Below the pieces are notes generated by a model. The model did no database searches. It had not been told where the DNA came from and was given only the letters and a program-made list of their open reading frames with translations. Below, piece after piece: positions 1-7,038 of a stretch of DNA of 33,165 nucleotides. Each line of letters begins with the position of its first letter. Within the stretch, counting starts at the first letter, position 1. Both the position numbers and the translations under genes were made by a program. The stretch comes from Oscillospiraceae bacterium (lineage in GTDB: Bacteria > Bacillota > Clostridia > UMGS1810): positions 1 to 33,165 of the forward strand of contig SVJU01000019.1 in assembly GCA_015068825.1 (NCBI GenBank), read 5' to 3'.

Positions 1-121
1 AAATTTTTGAATGAAGTTCAAGGCTAAAAAATGTTCGTAATCCTGTCGGATATGGGCATTTTTTAACGCAGAAATTCGTCAAAAAGATGATTTTTAGGAC
101 AATACTTCCTTGTTACCCTCG

Positions 122-400
122 ACCTTACATAAGGGAGGATTTTTTTGATAGTGTGAAACATCACTTTATTACAAAGGTTAATTTAGCCCCTACTTTTGTG
201 CGACAAAAGTAGCAAAAACGCGGGGGAGTTTCGATTCTCCCCCTTCCCCCCCTTAAAACGACACAGGGGCTTTGCCCCTGGACCCCTTTATTCAAGATTT
301 TAAGCCGTTGACTAAAAGTATTAAAAATGATAATATAATCTACAAAAAAGCCTCCCTTGTGTAAAGGGAGGGGGACCACCGAAGGTGGTGGAGGGATTGT
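122..400. repeat. Mosaic of short palindromic repeats
   Basis: This gene-free stretch holds several perfect hairpins. They are a 10-bp stem at 190-199/203-212, a 7-bp stem at 222-228/237-243, a 7-bp stem with a TTT loop at 264-270/274-280, an 8-bp stem at 351-358/364-371, and ACCACC-GAA-GGTGGT at 375-389. The last unit, with its G-rich left flank and GGAGGGATT right flank, closely resembles the unit at 24615-24643 in this window, so the two belong to one repeat family. A half copy of the 351-371 stem lies near 122-138. Repeats of this kind are common between genes in Clostridia (family knowledge). No protein-coding gene is supported in 1-460. Confidence 0.75.
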
Positions 401-460
401 AATTATAAAGGAAAACATTGTGCCTTGACACAAATTACTATTTTTGATATACTACTAATT

Positions 461-565
461 GCCAAACAAACTGAATAAATCTCAAGTGTGAGAATGTATT
501 TTACCTTTCGGTAAAAATGCACGCTCTTATTTTGCATTCTTTTGCTTGAGAAAAGTTTGTTTGGC
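461..565 (+). other. Long imperfect hairpin, candidate structured leader RNA
   Basis: A 12-bp perfect inverted repeat (461-472 with 554-565) encloses further nested pairs: 481-486 with 545-550, 491-496 with 535-540, and a 7-bp hairpin at 499-505/510-516 with a TTTC loop. The nested order fits one folded RNA of about 105 nt. It lies just upstream of a terminator-like hairpin and the small gene at 642, the usual position of a cis-regulatory leader. I do not recognise a known riboswitch class. It could instead be a folded MITE. Confidence 0.5.
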
Positions 566-621
566 GACAACTTTGGAGCGATGCATTTTTCGTGCGTCAG
601 CTTTAAGTTGGCGCATTTTTT
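564..621 (+). terminator. Terminator-like hairpin before the 74-codon gene, with an alternative fold
   Basis: A 9-bp stem including G-U pairs (593-601 with 607-615, loop TTTAA) is followed directly by six T residues at 616-621, as in an intrinsic terminator. It sits only five bases before the ribosome binding site of the gene at 642. The same bases can pair differently: 564-573 with 605-614 (one mismatch), enclosing a 7-bp hairpin at 580-586/592-598. Mutually exclusive folds next to a T-tract suggest transcription attenuation, which is inferred. Confidence 0.5.
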
Positions 622-641
622 ATTTAAAGGAGATAGTTGAT

Positions 642-866
642 ATGGAAGATTTTGTGGAGGCATATGTTACTTATGAGCTTGGAAAAATGATTCCGCGCAC
701 TGAATACGAAAAGCTTCCAAAAATACCCGATTATGAAACTGCACTTAAGGTAATAAGACAAATACAAAATGTTATGAATACACCAGATTATGACTATAAA
801 TTTGTTTATGACCGCATTGGATACATACTTGGTGATAATAATATTTTTTATCCGTATGAAAAATAA
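642..866 (+). CDS. Small hypothetical protein, 74 aa
   Basis: I do not recognise this protein. The start at 642 is chosen because AAAGGAGA lies at 626-633 with good spacing. A longer in-frame extension back to 546 would run through the upstream hairpins and lacks a ribosome binding site. The product is soluble, with no membrane segment or signal peptide. It is rich in Tyr, Asp and Ile, contains several YD/DY pairs in its second half, and looks mainly helical. It stands alone, preceded by a structured leader and closed by a strong terminator at 871. The convergent neighbour is the aldolase gene of operon A. Function unknown. Confidence 0.65.
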   Translation: MEDFVEAYVTYELGKMIPRTEYEKLPKIPDYETALKVIRQIQNVMNTPDYDYKFVYDRIGYILGDNNIFYPYEK

Positions 867-870
867 AAAA

Positions 871-893
871 GCCCTGAAAACAGGGCTTTTTTT
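871..893. terminator. Bidirectional intrinsic terminator
   Basis: GCCCTG-AAAA-CAGGGC (871-886) is followed by a run of T residues on the plus strand. On the minus strand it is also followed by T-rich sequence, because A residues precede the stem. It can end both the small plus-strand gene and operon A, whose last stop codon is at 899. Confidence 0.9.
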
Positions 894-898
894 AGTAT

Positions 899-1561
899 TT
901 ACATATTCTTTCTTGCTTCTTTTATTTTTTCAACATGAAGCTTTGTAAGTCTTTCAATTTCTTTATAATCGCCATTTTTAATAAGCTCGGGTTTAAGAAT
1001 TGAAATACCTGTTCCAACACCTTTTGCACCCGCTTTTATAAATGCCTCGATTGTATTTTCGTTTGTTCCGCCAACGCAGATAAACGGAATGTGCGATAAA
1101 GGTCTTGTGATGTTTATAATATAATCTACTTTATCAATAGTTGCAGGGAAAAGTTTAATAATATCTGCACCATTTTTGTAAGCGGTTTTGCACTCTGATG
1201 GTGTAAGAGCGCCCGGAATTGATACAAGCCCTAATTTTTTTGTTAATCGGATAACATCAAGGTCGGTGTCGGGCGAAAAGATAAAGTCTACACCTGCATT
1301 ATATGCGGCAACAACATATTCCTCACATACAACTGTTCCTGCACCGATAAGCATTTTATCGCCAATAACTCTTCTTGCTTCTTTGATTAGCTTTGTTGTT
1401 TCTTCTATTGTGTTTTCATCACTTGGATTAAACGCAATCTCAATTATTCTTGCACCGCCGTTATATAAAGCCATAACGGTTTTTTCAATTTTTTCAAAAG
1501 GAACGCCTCTGAATATTACAATAAGGCCTTCTTTTTCAATCATTGCTGCTTTAGTATTCAT
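899..1561 (-). CDS. 2-keto-3-deoxy-phosphogluconate/galactonate-type aldolase (KDPG/KHG aldolase family)
   Basis: This is a class I aldolase of the KDPG/KHG family, which cleaves 2-keto-3-deoxy sugar acids, usually 6-phosphates, to pyruvate and an aldehyde. The 220-aa length is normal. The Schiff-base lysine is K136 in the motif DIIKLFPA, and the catalytic glutamate is E41 in IIEIAFN. Position 45 is Asn where KDPG aldolase (Eda) has Arg. E. coli DgoA (KDPGal aldolase) also has Asn here, so the enzyme is probably not a standard Eda. It is the last gene of operon A and overlaps the upstream dehydratase gene by 11 nt. A GAGG site precedes the start at 1561. No 2-keto-3-deoxygluconate kinase gene is in the window, so either the kinase lies elsewhere or the substrate is not phosphorylated. 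Confidence 0.88.
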   Translation of the reverse strand: MNTKAAMIEKEGLIVIFRGVPFEKIEKTVMALYNGGARIIEIAFNPSDENTIEETTKLIKEARRVIGDKMLIGAGTVVCEEYVVAAYNAGVDFIFSPDTDLDVIRLTKKLGLVSIPGALTPSECKTAYKNGADIIKLFPATIDKVDYIINITRPLSHIPFICVGGTNENTIEAFIKAGAKGVGTGISILKPELIKNGDYKEIERLTKLHVEKIKEARKNM

Positions 1562-2744
1562 ATTTTTTATCCTCTAATCCTTTAAAATAATAAATTGTGT
1601 CATCTTTAGGTCTTATGTCTGTTACTGCACCTGTGTAATGACGTAAGTTTCTTGGTGTGTATGGTCTTTTTAATACTTCGTCAACATTAACATCAATACC
1701 AATACCTGGTTTATCGTTAATTTTAATGTAACCGTCTTCAAATACAACTTCTTCGTTTGTGATTTTCTTTCTGAATGAACCGTCTGTAAGCATAATTTCG
1801 TGAATTACAAAGTTTGGCACAGTTGCTGCAAGCTGAAGAATTGCCGCGTTTGAAACAGGTCCTGACGGATTGTGGTAAGAAATCATAATATGTTTTGCTT
1901 CTGCCATTGCCGCAATTTTTTTGCCTTCCATAAGTCCGCCTGTGTGGAATACGTCTGGCTGAGCATAGTCAACGGCATCTTTAGAGAACATTTCCTGGAA
2001 TGCATATTTTGTATATCCTCTTTCGCCTGCTGCAATCGGAATACGTGAATGTTTGCGTACATAAGCGGTAGAATCCATATTATCAGGAACACAAGGCTCT
2101 TCCATAAACATTGGTTTAAACTGCTCAAGTTCTCTTGAAATTTCAATAGCGGTTGTAGGATTAAATCTTCCGTGACACTCAATTAAAAGGTCAACCTTAT
2201 CGCCTACCGCTTCTCTTACCGCACCAACAATGTTAACGCTCTTTTCAAGTTGTTCTCTTGAAATTGTCATATGTGCTGCACCGAAAGGGTCCCATTTAAG
2301 TGCTTTAACACCAAGTGCTACTGTGTTTTTTGCTTTTTTTGCAAATTCTTCTGGTGTTTTTGCACCAACAAACCATGCATTTGCGTACATTTTAACCTTG
2401 TCACGAACTTTTCCGCCAAAGAAAGTTGATACAGGAGTATTGAAGAATTTACCCATAATATCCCAGAGAGCAATTTCAATACCACTCATTGCGCTCATCA
2501 AAACTGCGCCGCCCTTCCAGTAAATATCACGGTAAACTTCAAACATAAATTTTTCGATTTCCATAGGATTTCTGCCTACAACAAGTCGTTTAAGGTCTAA
2601 AATCATACCTTCAAGTGCATTTTCGTTTGTACCAAGTGATGCTTCACCCCAGCCATATAAGCCTTCGTCTGTTTCAACCTTAATAAATGCCCAGTTTGTT
2701 CTGAAAGCATCTAAAGTATAAATTTTTACATCAGAAATTTTCAT
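1551..2744 (-). CDS. Enolase-superfamily sugar-acid dehydratase (gluconate/galactonate dehydratase type)
   Basis: This is a mandelate-racemase/enolase-superfamily dehydratase that converts an aldonic acid to its 2-keto-3-deoxy form. It has the N-terminal capping domain (about residues 1-120) and a TIM-barrel. Mg ligands are visible in LIECHGRF (about 185-195), FMEEP (about 215) and AAGER (about 240); a later SYHNP motif carries the usual barrel histidine. The IE-x-HGRFN pattern matches my memory of Sulfolobus gluconate dehydratase (GnaD) better than mannonate dehydratase. The 397-aa length is typical. It is coupled to the upstream SDR gene (TAATG, one-base overlap) and to the downstream aldolase, forming a short oxidise-dehydrate-cleave operon. 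The exact substrate cannot be read from sequence. Confidence 0.87.
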   Translation of the reverse strand: MKISDVKIYTLDAFRTNWAFIKVETDEGLYGWGEASLGTNENALEGMILDLKRLVVGRNPMEIEKFMFEVYRDIYWKGGAVLMSAMSGIEIALWDIMGKFFNTPVSTFFGGKVRDKVKMYANAWFVGAKTPEEFAKKAKNTVALGVKALKWDPFGAAHMTISREQLEKSVNIVGAVREAVGDKVDLLIECHGRFNPTTAIEISRELEQFKPMFMEEPCVPDNMDSTAYVRKHSRIPIAAGERGYTKYAFQEMFSKDAVDYAQPDVFHTGGLMEGKKIAAMAEAKHIMISYHNPSGPVSNAAILQLAATVPNFVIHEIMLTDGSFRKKITNEEVVFEDGYIKINDKPGIGIDVNVDEVLKRPYTPRNLRHYTGAVTDIRPKDDTIYYFKGLEDKKYEY

Positions 2745-3508
2745 TATCTTTTCCCTCCGTCAAATGGTAATAGCGACACCAAAACGCCCGAATCAATAGT
2801 AAGCTCGGTGCCTGTTACTGTTTTTGACAAATCTGTGCCAAGATAAAAAACGCCGTTTGCAATATCTTCGCCTGTTGATTCTAACCCAAGCGGCCAGTTG
2901 GCTCTTCTTTTAGCAATCTGCTCATCGGTTAAATCGTCCCAACGGTCTGTTTTAATGGCTCCGGCAATAATAACATTTGAACGAATACCATATGGACCAA
3001 GTTCAATAGCCATAGAACGCGAAAGTGCATTTATGCCGCCTTTTGATGCAGTATAAAGACTTCTGCCCCAGATTGATTCGTGAGCGTGAACCGAGCTTAT
3101 AAGAACAATTGAGCCTTTTTGATTTTCTTTCATAATAAGTGCTGCTCTTTGTGAGCAAAAATATGTACCCTTTAAGTTTACATCCATTAAATCGTCATAA
3201 TCTTTGCTTGTTACAGTTAAAATATCGTAATCGACACCTAAATTTGCGCTGTTTGCAACAAAAGTATCAAGTGTGCCAAAATCATTTTTAATTTCGTCAA
3301 ATACTCTTATAATTTCATCTACATTGGCTAAATCAAGAGCATATCCTCTTGCTTTTATTTTAAATTCGTCCTCAAGATTTTTAGCTGTTTTTTCAGCATC
3401 ATCTTTTCTTCTGCTTGAAATTGCAACATCAAAACCCTCGCTGGCAAATTTTTTTGCAATTGCAAGACCTGTGTTTTTTGTTGCACCTGTAATAAATACT
3501 GTAGGCAT
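2744..3508 (-). CDS. SDR family oxidoreductase (paralogue 1)
   Basis: This is a classical short-chain dehydrogenase/reductase of 254 aa. The cofactor motif is TGATKNTG near residues 8-15, an N-x-G variant of the usual TGxxxGxG. The catalytic set is N111, S138/S139, Y152 and K156. It is the first gene of operon A, with a GGAGGG ribosome binding site. It closely resembles the SDR encoded at 4541-5353, including a shared RANWPLG(L/M)ES segment and the C-terminal SG-x-EL-x-(I/V)DSGV pattern. In this context it may oxidise a sugar to its lactone or a 2-keto-3-deoxy acid at C4. Which one cannot be decided from sequence. Confidence 0.9.
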   Translation of the reverse strand: MPTVFITGATKNTGLAIAKKFASEGFDVAISSRRKDDAEKTAKNLEDEFKIKARGYALDLANVDEIIRVFDEIKNDFGTLDTFVANSANLGVDYDILTVTSKDYDDLMDVNLKGTYFCSQRAALIMKENQKGSIVLISSVHAHESIWGRSLYTASKGGINALSRSMAIELGPYGIRSNVIIAGAIKTDRWDDLTDEQIAKRRANWPLGLESTGEDIANGVFYLGTDLSKTVTGTELTIDSGVLVSLLPFDGGKR

Positions 3509-3540
3509 TTAAAATCCCTCCGATTTTGTTTTATAATGTG

Positions 3541-3546
3541 ATTATA
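3541..3546 (-). promoter_or_regulatory. Possible -10 box of the operon A promoter
   Basis: On the minus strand these bases read TATAAT, about 30 bases before the SDR start at 3508. No good -35 box lies 17 bp upstream; TTTAAA is the nearest. That fits a promoter needing an activator such as the divergent AraC protein, but the call is weak. Confidence 0.3.
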
Positions 3547-3611
3547 AAATAAAACCCTTTTATTTTAAATATGTAAAACGATTATTTTTTGTGTAATTCG
3601 CTCATTTTTAT

Positions 3612-3640
3612 TTGACTTTTAAAGCTTTGTTTAATATAAT
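3612..3640 (+). promoter_or_regulatory. Sigma-A promoter of the AraC regulator gene
   Basis: TTGACT (3612-3617) and TATAAT (3635-3640) are separated by exactly 17 bp, and the gene starts 38 bases after the -10 box. This is a near-consensus housekeeping promoter. It lies in the 170-bp divergent gap between the regulator and operon A, where the regulator would be expected to bind. Confidence 0.75.
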
Positions 3641-3678
3641 GTTTTAAAGAGTATATTAAAATAAGAGGAATTTTTTAT

Positions 3679-4500
3679 ATGATTTATTTAAACAAAACAC
3701 ATATAAAGATAGAAAACATACATACAAACACCATTCTTGCAATGGGATATTCGCCCAAAAGATTAAGGCTTAAACACGCTTTCAGAGAAGGAAGCTCGCT
3801 TCTTTATGTGGTAGAGGGAAGGTATCATTATACCTTTGGAAATAAGGAGCTTTATGTTAATAAAAACGACCTTTTATACCTTCCTGAAGGGTCGGGATAT
3901 TCTCTTGAAATTTTGTCTGAAAAAACTTATTCTCTTCAGATTGAATTTGAGCTTTTTGCTCATATAAATAATAAAAAAGAAACCATTGTGTTTTCGGACA
4001 ACCCCCAAATTATTGCACACGACGGCGCTGCAGAAACACAAATGCTTTTTTACGATATTATAAAAGGGTATAAGAGCAGTTTATATTCTCAAAAGCTCCT
4101 GGCAGATTCTTCGCTTTCAAAGCTGTTATCGTTTCTTTTTGAAAGTCTTTATGAAAACAACGAAAATTCACTTTCTAACAAAATTTCGCCGGCAGTAAGC
4201 TTTATTGAGCATAATTACAACGAAAAAATATCCATATCGCATTTAGCATCGCTTTGCAATATAAGCCAGTCGCACCTAAGACGGCTTTTTATTCAGAATC
4301 TTGGTTTATCGCCCATAAAATACAAAAATAAAATACGCATAAAAAAGGCGTGCGATTTATTAAAATCGGGTGTTTTAAGTGTCAGTGAGGTTTCGGATGC
4401 ACTGAATTTTGAAAGTGTTTATCTTTTTAGCCAGACCTTTAAAAAGGAAAAAGGTATTTCACCAAAAAAATATATGCAAAAAAAGCTTGATTTGCATTAA
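3679..4500 (+). CDS. AraC family transcriptional regulator
   Basis: The 273-aa protein has a cupin-like ligand-binding N-terminal half (about residues 15-100, including HAFREGSSLLYVVEGRYHY and a YLPEGSGYSLE loop). A C-terminal AraC double helix-turn-helix follows (about 170-270), with ISHLASLCNISQSHLRRLF for the first HTH and VSEVSDALNFESVYLFSQ for the second, ending in the typical F-K-KEKGISPKKY. An AGAGGA site precedes the start. It lies between operon A and operon B, divergent from A and convergent with B, and most likely activates operon A, perhaps in response to a sugar or sugar acid. The effector is unknown. Confidence 0.93.
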   Translation: MIYLNKTHIKIENIHTNTILAMGYSPKRLRLKHAFREGSSLLYVVEGRYHYTFGNKELYVNKNDLLYLPEGSGYSLEILSEKTYSLQIEFELFAHINNKKETIVFSDNPQIIAHDGAAETQMLFYDIIKGYKSSLYSQKLLADSSLSKLLSFLFESLYENNENSLSNKISPAVSFIEHNYNEKISISHLASLCNISQSHLRRLFIQNLGLSPIKYKNKIRIKKACDLLKSGVLSVSEVSDALNFESVYLFSQTFKKEKGISPKKYMQKKLDLH

Positions 4501-4528
4501 AGGAGCAGCAAATTTACTGCTCCTTTTT
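4501..4528. terminator. Intrinsic terminator between the AraC gene and operon B
   Basis: GGAGCAG (4502-4508) pairs with CTGCTCC (4517-4523), followed by TTTTT. It begins right after the AraC stop codon. A shorter T-rich tail on the minus strand may let it also stop operon B, whose last stop codon is at 4541. Confidence 0.85.
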
Positions 4529-4540
4529 AATTTTGAAAAA

Positions 4541-5353
4541 TTATTTAACAAGCTTTTCTCTTTCGTCTTTTTCCATATCCCAGTTTTTGTTGTAGGATAA
4601 TAAAACAGACATAACGCCTGAGTCAACAGTCAGTTCGCTACCGCTTATTGTATTTGCCTGATCTGATGATAAGAAGTATGCGGCATTTGCAATATCGTCA
4701 GGGTATGATTCCATACCAAGAGGCCAGTTGGCTCTTTTTTTCTCATAATCTTCTTCGGTATAATTAACCCATCTGTCGTTATATACCGCACCAACAATAA
4801 TAAGATTGCTTCTTATACCAAATTTTCCAAGTTCGTAGCACATATTTCTGTTCATAACTTCAATTGCGCCTTTAGATGCTGCATAAACAATTCTGTTTGG
4901 AAGTGCACGTTTACTGTGAACAGAGCCTATAAGAACAATGCTTCCTTTAATATTGGTATCAATCATAAGCTTTGCAGCTTCCTGTGAGCAGAAAAAGTAA
5001 CCTTTTGCGTTACTGCCTATTACATGGTCAAACTGCTCAGGTGTGGTAGATAAAATGCTCTGGTTGTATCCTGGGTCTGCCGCATTTGCAATAAGAGCAT
5101 CAATTCTGCCAAATTTTTCTCTTACCTTTTTAAAGGTTTCTTTAATCTGGTCCAGCTCATTTGTAAGCATACCATAGCCTACTGAGGTAATTTTTGGAAA
5201 TTCATTTTGAACTTCAAGTGCTGCTTTATCGGCAGATTGCTGGTCCCTGCTTGTAATACAAACATCATAGCCTTCTTTTGCAAATCTTTTTGCAATTGCA
5301 AGACCTATATTTCTTGCGGCACCTGTTATTAAAACTACTTTGTTTTCTGTCAT
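4541..5353 (-). CDS. SDR family oxidoreductase (paralogue 2)
   Basis: This 270-aa short-chain dehydrogenase has the nucleotide motif TGAARNIG (residues 10-17) and the catalytic set N115, S144, Y157 and K161. It is clearly a paralogue of the SDR at 2744-3508, with a C-terminal extension of about 15 residues ending in a charged tail. It is the last gene of operon B, 24 nt after the IlvD-type dehydratase, with an AAGGAG ribosome binding site. By analogy with non-phosphorylative fucose and rhamnose pathways, it could oxidise a 2-keto-3-deoxy acid at C4 to the 2,4-diketo acid. It could instead oxidise the free sugar. Role assignment is inference; family assignment is firm. Confidence 0.9.
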   Translation of the reverse strand: MTENKVVLITGAARNIGLAIAKRFAKEGYDVCITSRDQQSADKAALEVQNEFPKITSVGYGMLTNELDQIKETFKKVREKFGRIDALIANAADPGYNQSILSTTPEQFDHVIGSNAKGYFFCSQEAAKLMIDTNIKGSIVLIGSVHSKRALPNRIVYAASKGAIEVMNRNMCYELGKFGIRSNLIIVGAVYNDRWVNYTEEDYEKKRANWPLGMESYPDDIANAAYFLSSDQANTISGSELTVDSGVMSVLLSYNKNWDMEKDEREKLVK

Positions 5354-5377
5354 TTTAAAACTTCTCCTTTTAATTTA

Positions 5378-7033
5378 TTAAAGCCATGTAGCACCTTTTG
5401 CTGTTGATGAAACATTTCGTGCAAAAAGTCTTAAGAATGGTTTGAATTTTTCTTCCTGAAGCTTCCAGTCAACTTTTTCTAATCTTTCTTCAATTTCTTT
5501 ATCGGTTAAATCAATATTAATGCTTCTTTTTTCTACATCAATAAGTATTTTATCGCCGTCTTTAACAATTGCAAGAGGGCCTTTTATTGCAGCTTCGGGA
5601 GCAACATATCCAATGCTAAGTCCGCTTGAGCCGCCCGAAAATCTTCCATCGGTGATTATTGCAACCTTATCGTAAATATCCATTCCTGCAAGCTCTTTCT
5701 GGAAAGCGAATGCTGTTGTCCCAAATCTTCCTTTTGGTCCAAGATAGTTTATAACAACCACATCACCGGGTTTTATTTTTCCTTCTCTTAATGCACTTAT
5801 TGCTTTGTCAACCTCGCAAAATACCTTTGCAACACCTTCAAATTTAAGCATATTTTTTGGTACTGCGGCAGTTTTTAAAATTGCGCCTTCAGGTGCAAGA
5901 TTTCCCTTTAAAACAGATATTCCGCCATCGTCCAAAACAGGTGCATTTATATCGTGAATAACCTTGTTATCATAGATAGGTGCATCTTTATAGTTTTCAA
6001 AAAGAGTTTTTCCGTTTATGGTTTTTGCATCAGAATGAAGAAGTGGAAGCAGGTTTTTCATAAGTCCCTTCATACCGCCTGCTCTTTCAAAATCGTTAAA
6101 ATAGTAAGGCCCGTTTGGTGCAATTTCGGTAAGAAGCGGAATTTTGTGTGACATTTCGTCAAAAAAGCTCCACCAGTCGGCATCAATTCCTGCTTCGTGT
6201 GCGATTGCGGGGATATGTAGTAAAAGGTTTGTTGAGCCTGCAATTGCAATGTCGGTTATAATTGCATTTTCAATAGCCTCTTTTGTGATGATATCACGGG
6301 CTGTAATACCTTTTTTAACCATTTCCATTACATATTTTCCGCCTTCATAAGCCATTGCTCCAAGGCGTTTGTCGGTTGCATTAACCGTTGCATTACCAGG
6401 GGGTGTCATACCCATTGCCTCTGCAATACAGCACATACTGTTTGCAGTTGTCATAGAGCCGCAGGCACCTTGTCCTGCGTGAGCAGAGCAAACCATATCG
6501 TCAAATTCTTCTCTTGAAACCTTGTTCTGCATAACCTTGCCAACAGTAGAAGAAACCTTTGTTAAACCTATTTCTTCGCCTTTGTAATAGCAAAGAGGCA
6601 TATATCCGCCAGTAACTACAACAGTTGGAATGTTAAGACGAGCTGCTGCCATAAGCTGACCTGGAACAATTGAGTCACAAGTGCCAAGAAGTACCATACC
6701 GTCAAACATATTAGCTTCAACATTAAGCTCTATTTCGTCTGCGATAAGGTTTCTGCTTGGAAGCTCAATGTATCGTGGGTCTTTTAAAACCATACCATCG
6801 CAAATACCTGTTGTGGTAAGCTCAAACGGAAGTCCGCCTGCTTCTCTTATGCCGTCTTTTACCCTTTGTGCAATTTCTTTTAGATGCACATGACCAGGAT
6901 TATATTCGTTCCATGAATTTACAACCGCAATATATGGCTTTTTGATTTCGTCTTTTGTGTAGCCCATTCCGTATAAAATACCGTCTCGTTTTACACTGCC
7001 AACGCCAAATTCCCATTTACTTCTTTCAAACAT
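5378..7033 (-). CDS. IlvD/EDD family dehydratase, probably a sugar-acid dehydratase
   Basis: This Fe-S cluster dehydratase of the dihydroxy-acid/phosphogluconate dehydratase family has 551 aa, close to bacterial IlvD. Visible motifs are NPGHVHL (residues 45-51), CDGM (78-81), GTCDSIVPG with C119, ACGSMTTANSM with C191, and the C-terminal TDGRFSGGSSG. The PGH motif is as in E. coli IlvD rather than the PCN motif of some sugar-acid dehydratases. C119 and C191 are probable cluster ligands. Branched-chain amino acid genes are absent, while SDR, amidohydrolase and kinase genes share its operon, so a sugar-acid substrate is more likely than dihydroxyisovalerate. The gene starts five bases after the kinase stop codon, with the ribosome binding site inside the kinase 3' end. 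Confidence 0.88.
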   Translation of the reverse strand: MFERSKWEFGVGSVKRDGILYGMGYTKDEIKKPYIAVVNSWNEYNPGHVHLKEIAQRVKDGIREAGGLPFELTTTGICDGMVLKDPRYIELPSRNLIADEIELNVEANMFDGMVLLGTCDSIVPGQLMAAARLNIPTVVVTGGYMPLCYYKGEEIGLTKVSSTVGKVMQNKVSREEFDDMVCSAHAGQGACGSMTTANSMCCIAEAMGMTPPGNATVNATDKRLGAMAYEGGKYVMEMVKKGITARDIITKEAIENAIITDIAIAGSTNLLLHIPAIAHEAGIDADWWSFFDEMSHKIPLLTEIAPNGPYYFNDFERAGGMKGLMKNLLPLLHSDAKTINGKTLFENYKDAPIYDNKVIHDINAPVLDDGGISVLKGNLAPEGAILKTAAVPKNMLKFEGVAKVFCEVDKAISALREGKIKPGDVVVINYLGPKGRFGTTAFAFQKELAGMDIYDKVAIITDGRFSGGSSGLSIGYVAPEAAIKGPLAIVKDGDKILIDVEKRSINIDLTDKEIEERLEKVDWKLQEEKFKPFLRLFARNVSSTAKGATWL

Positions 7034-7038
7034 AATTC

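Noticed and set aside
161-663. Two overlapping minus-strand open frames in 161-433 and 403-663
   Set aside because: They run through palindromic repeats and the leader hairpin, have low-complexity translations and no ribosome binding sites.
1188-1577. Plus-strand frame opposite the aldolase gene
   Set aside because: It is a mirror of the real minus-strand gene, with no ribosome binding site and no recognisable domain. The same holds for other antisense frames across operons A and B.
5378-7033. Dihydroxy-acid dehydratase for branched-chain amino acid synthesis
   Set aside because: Sequence alone permits it, but no other ilv or leu gene is near and the operon partners are catabolic.
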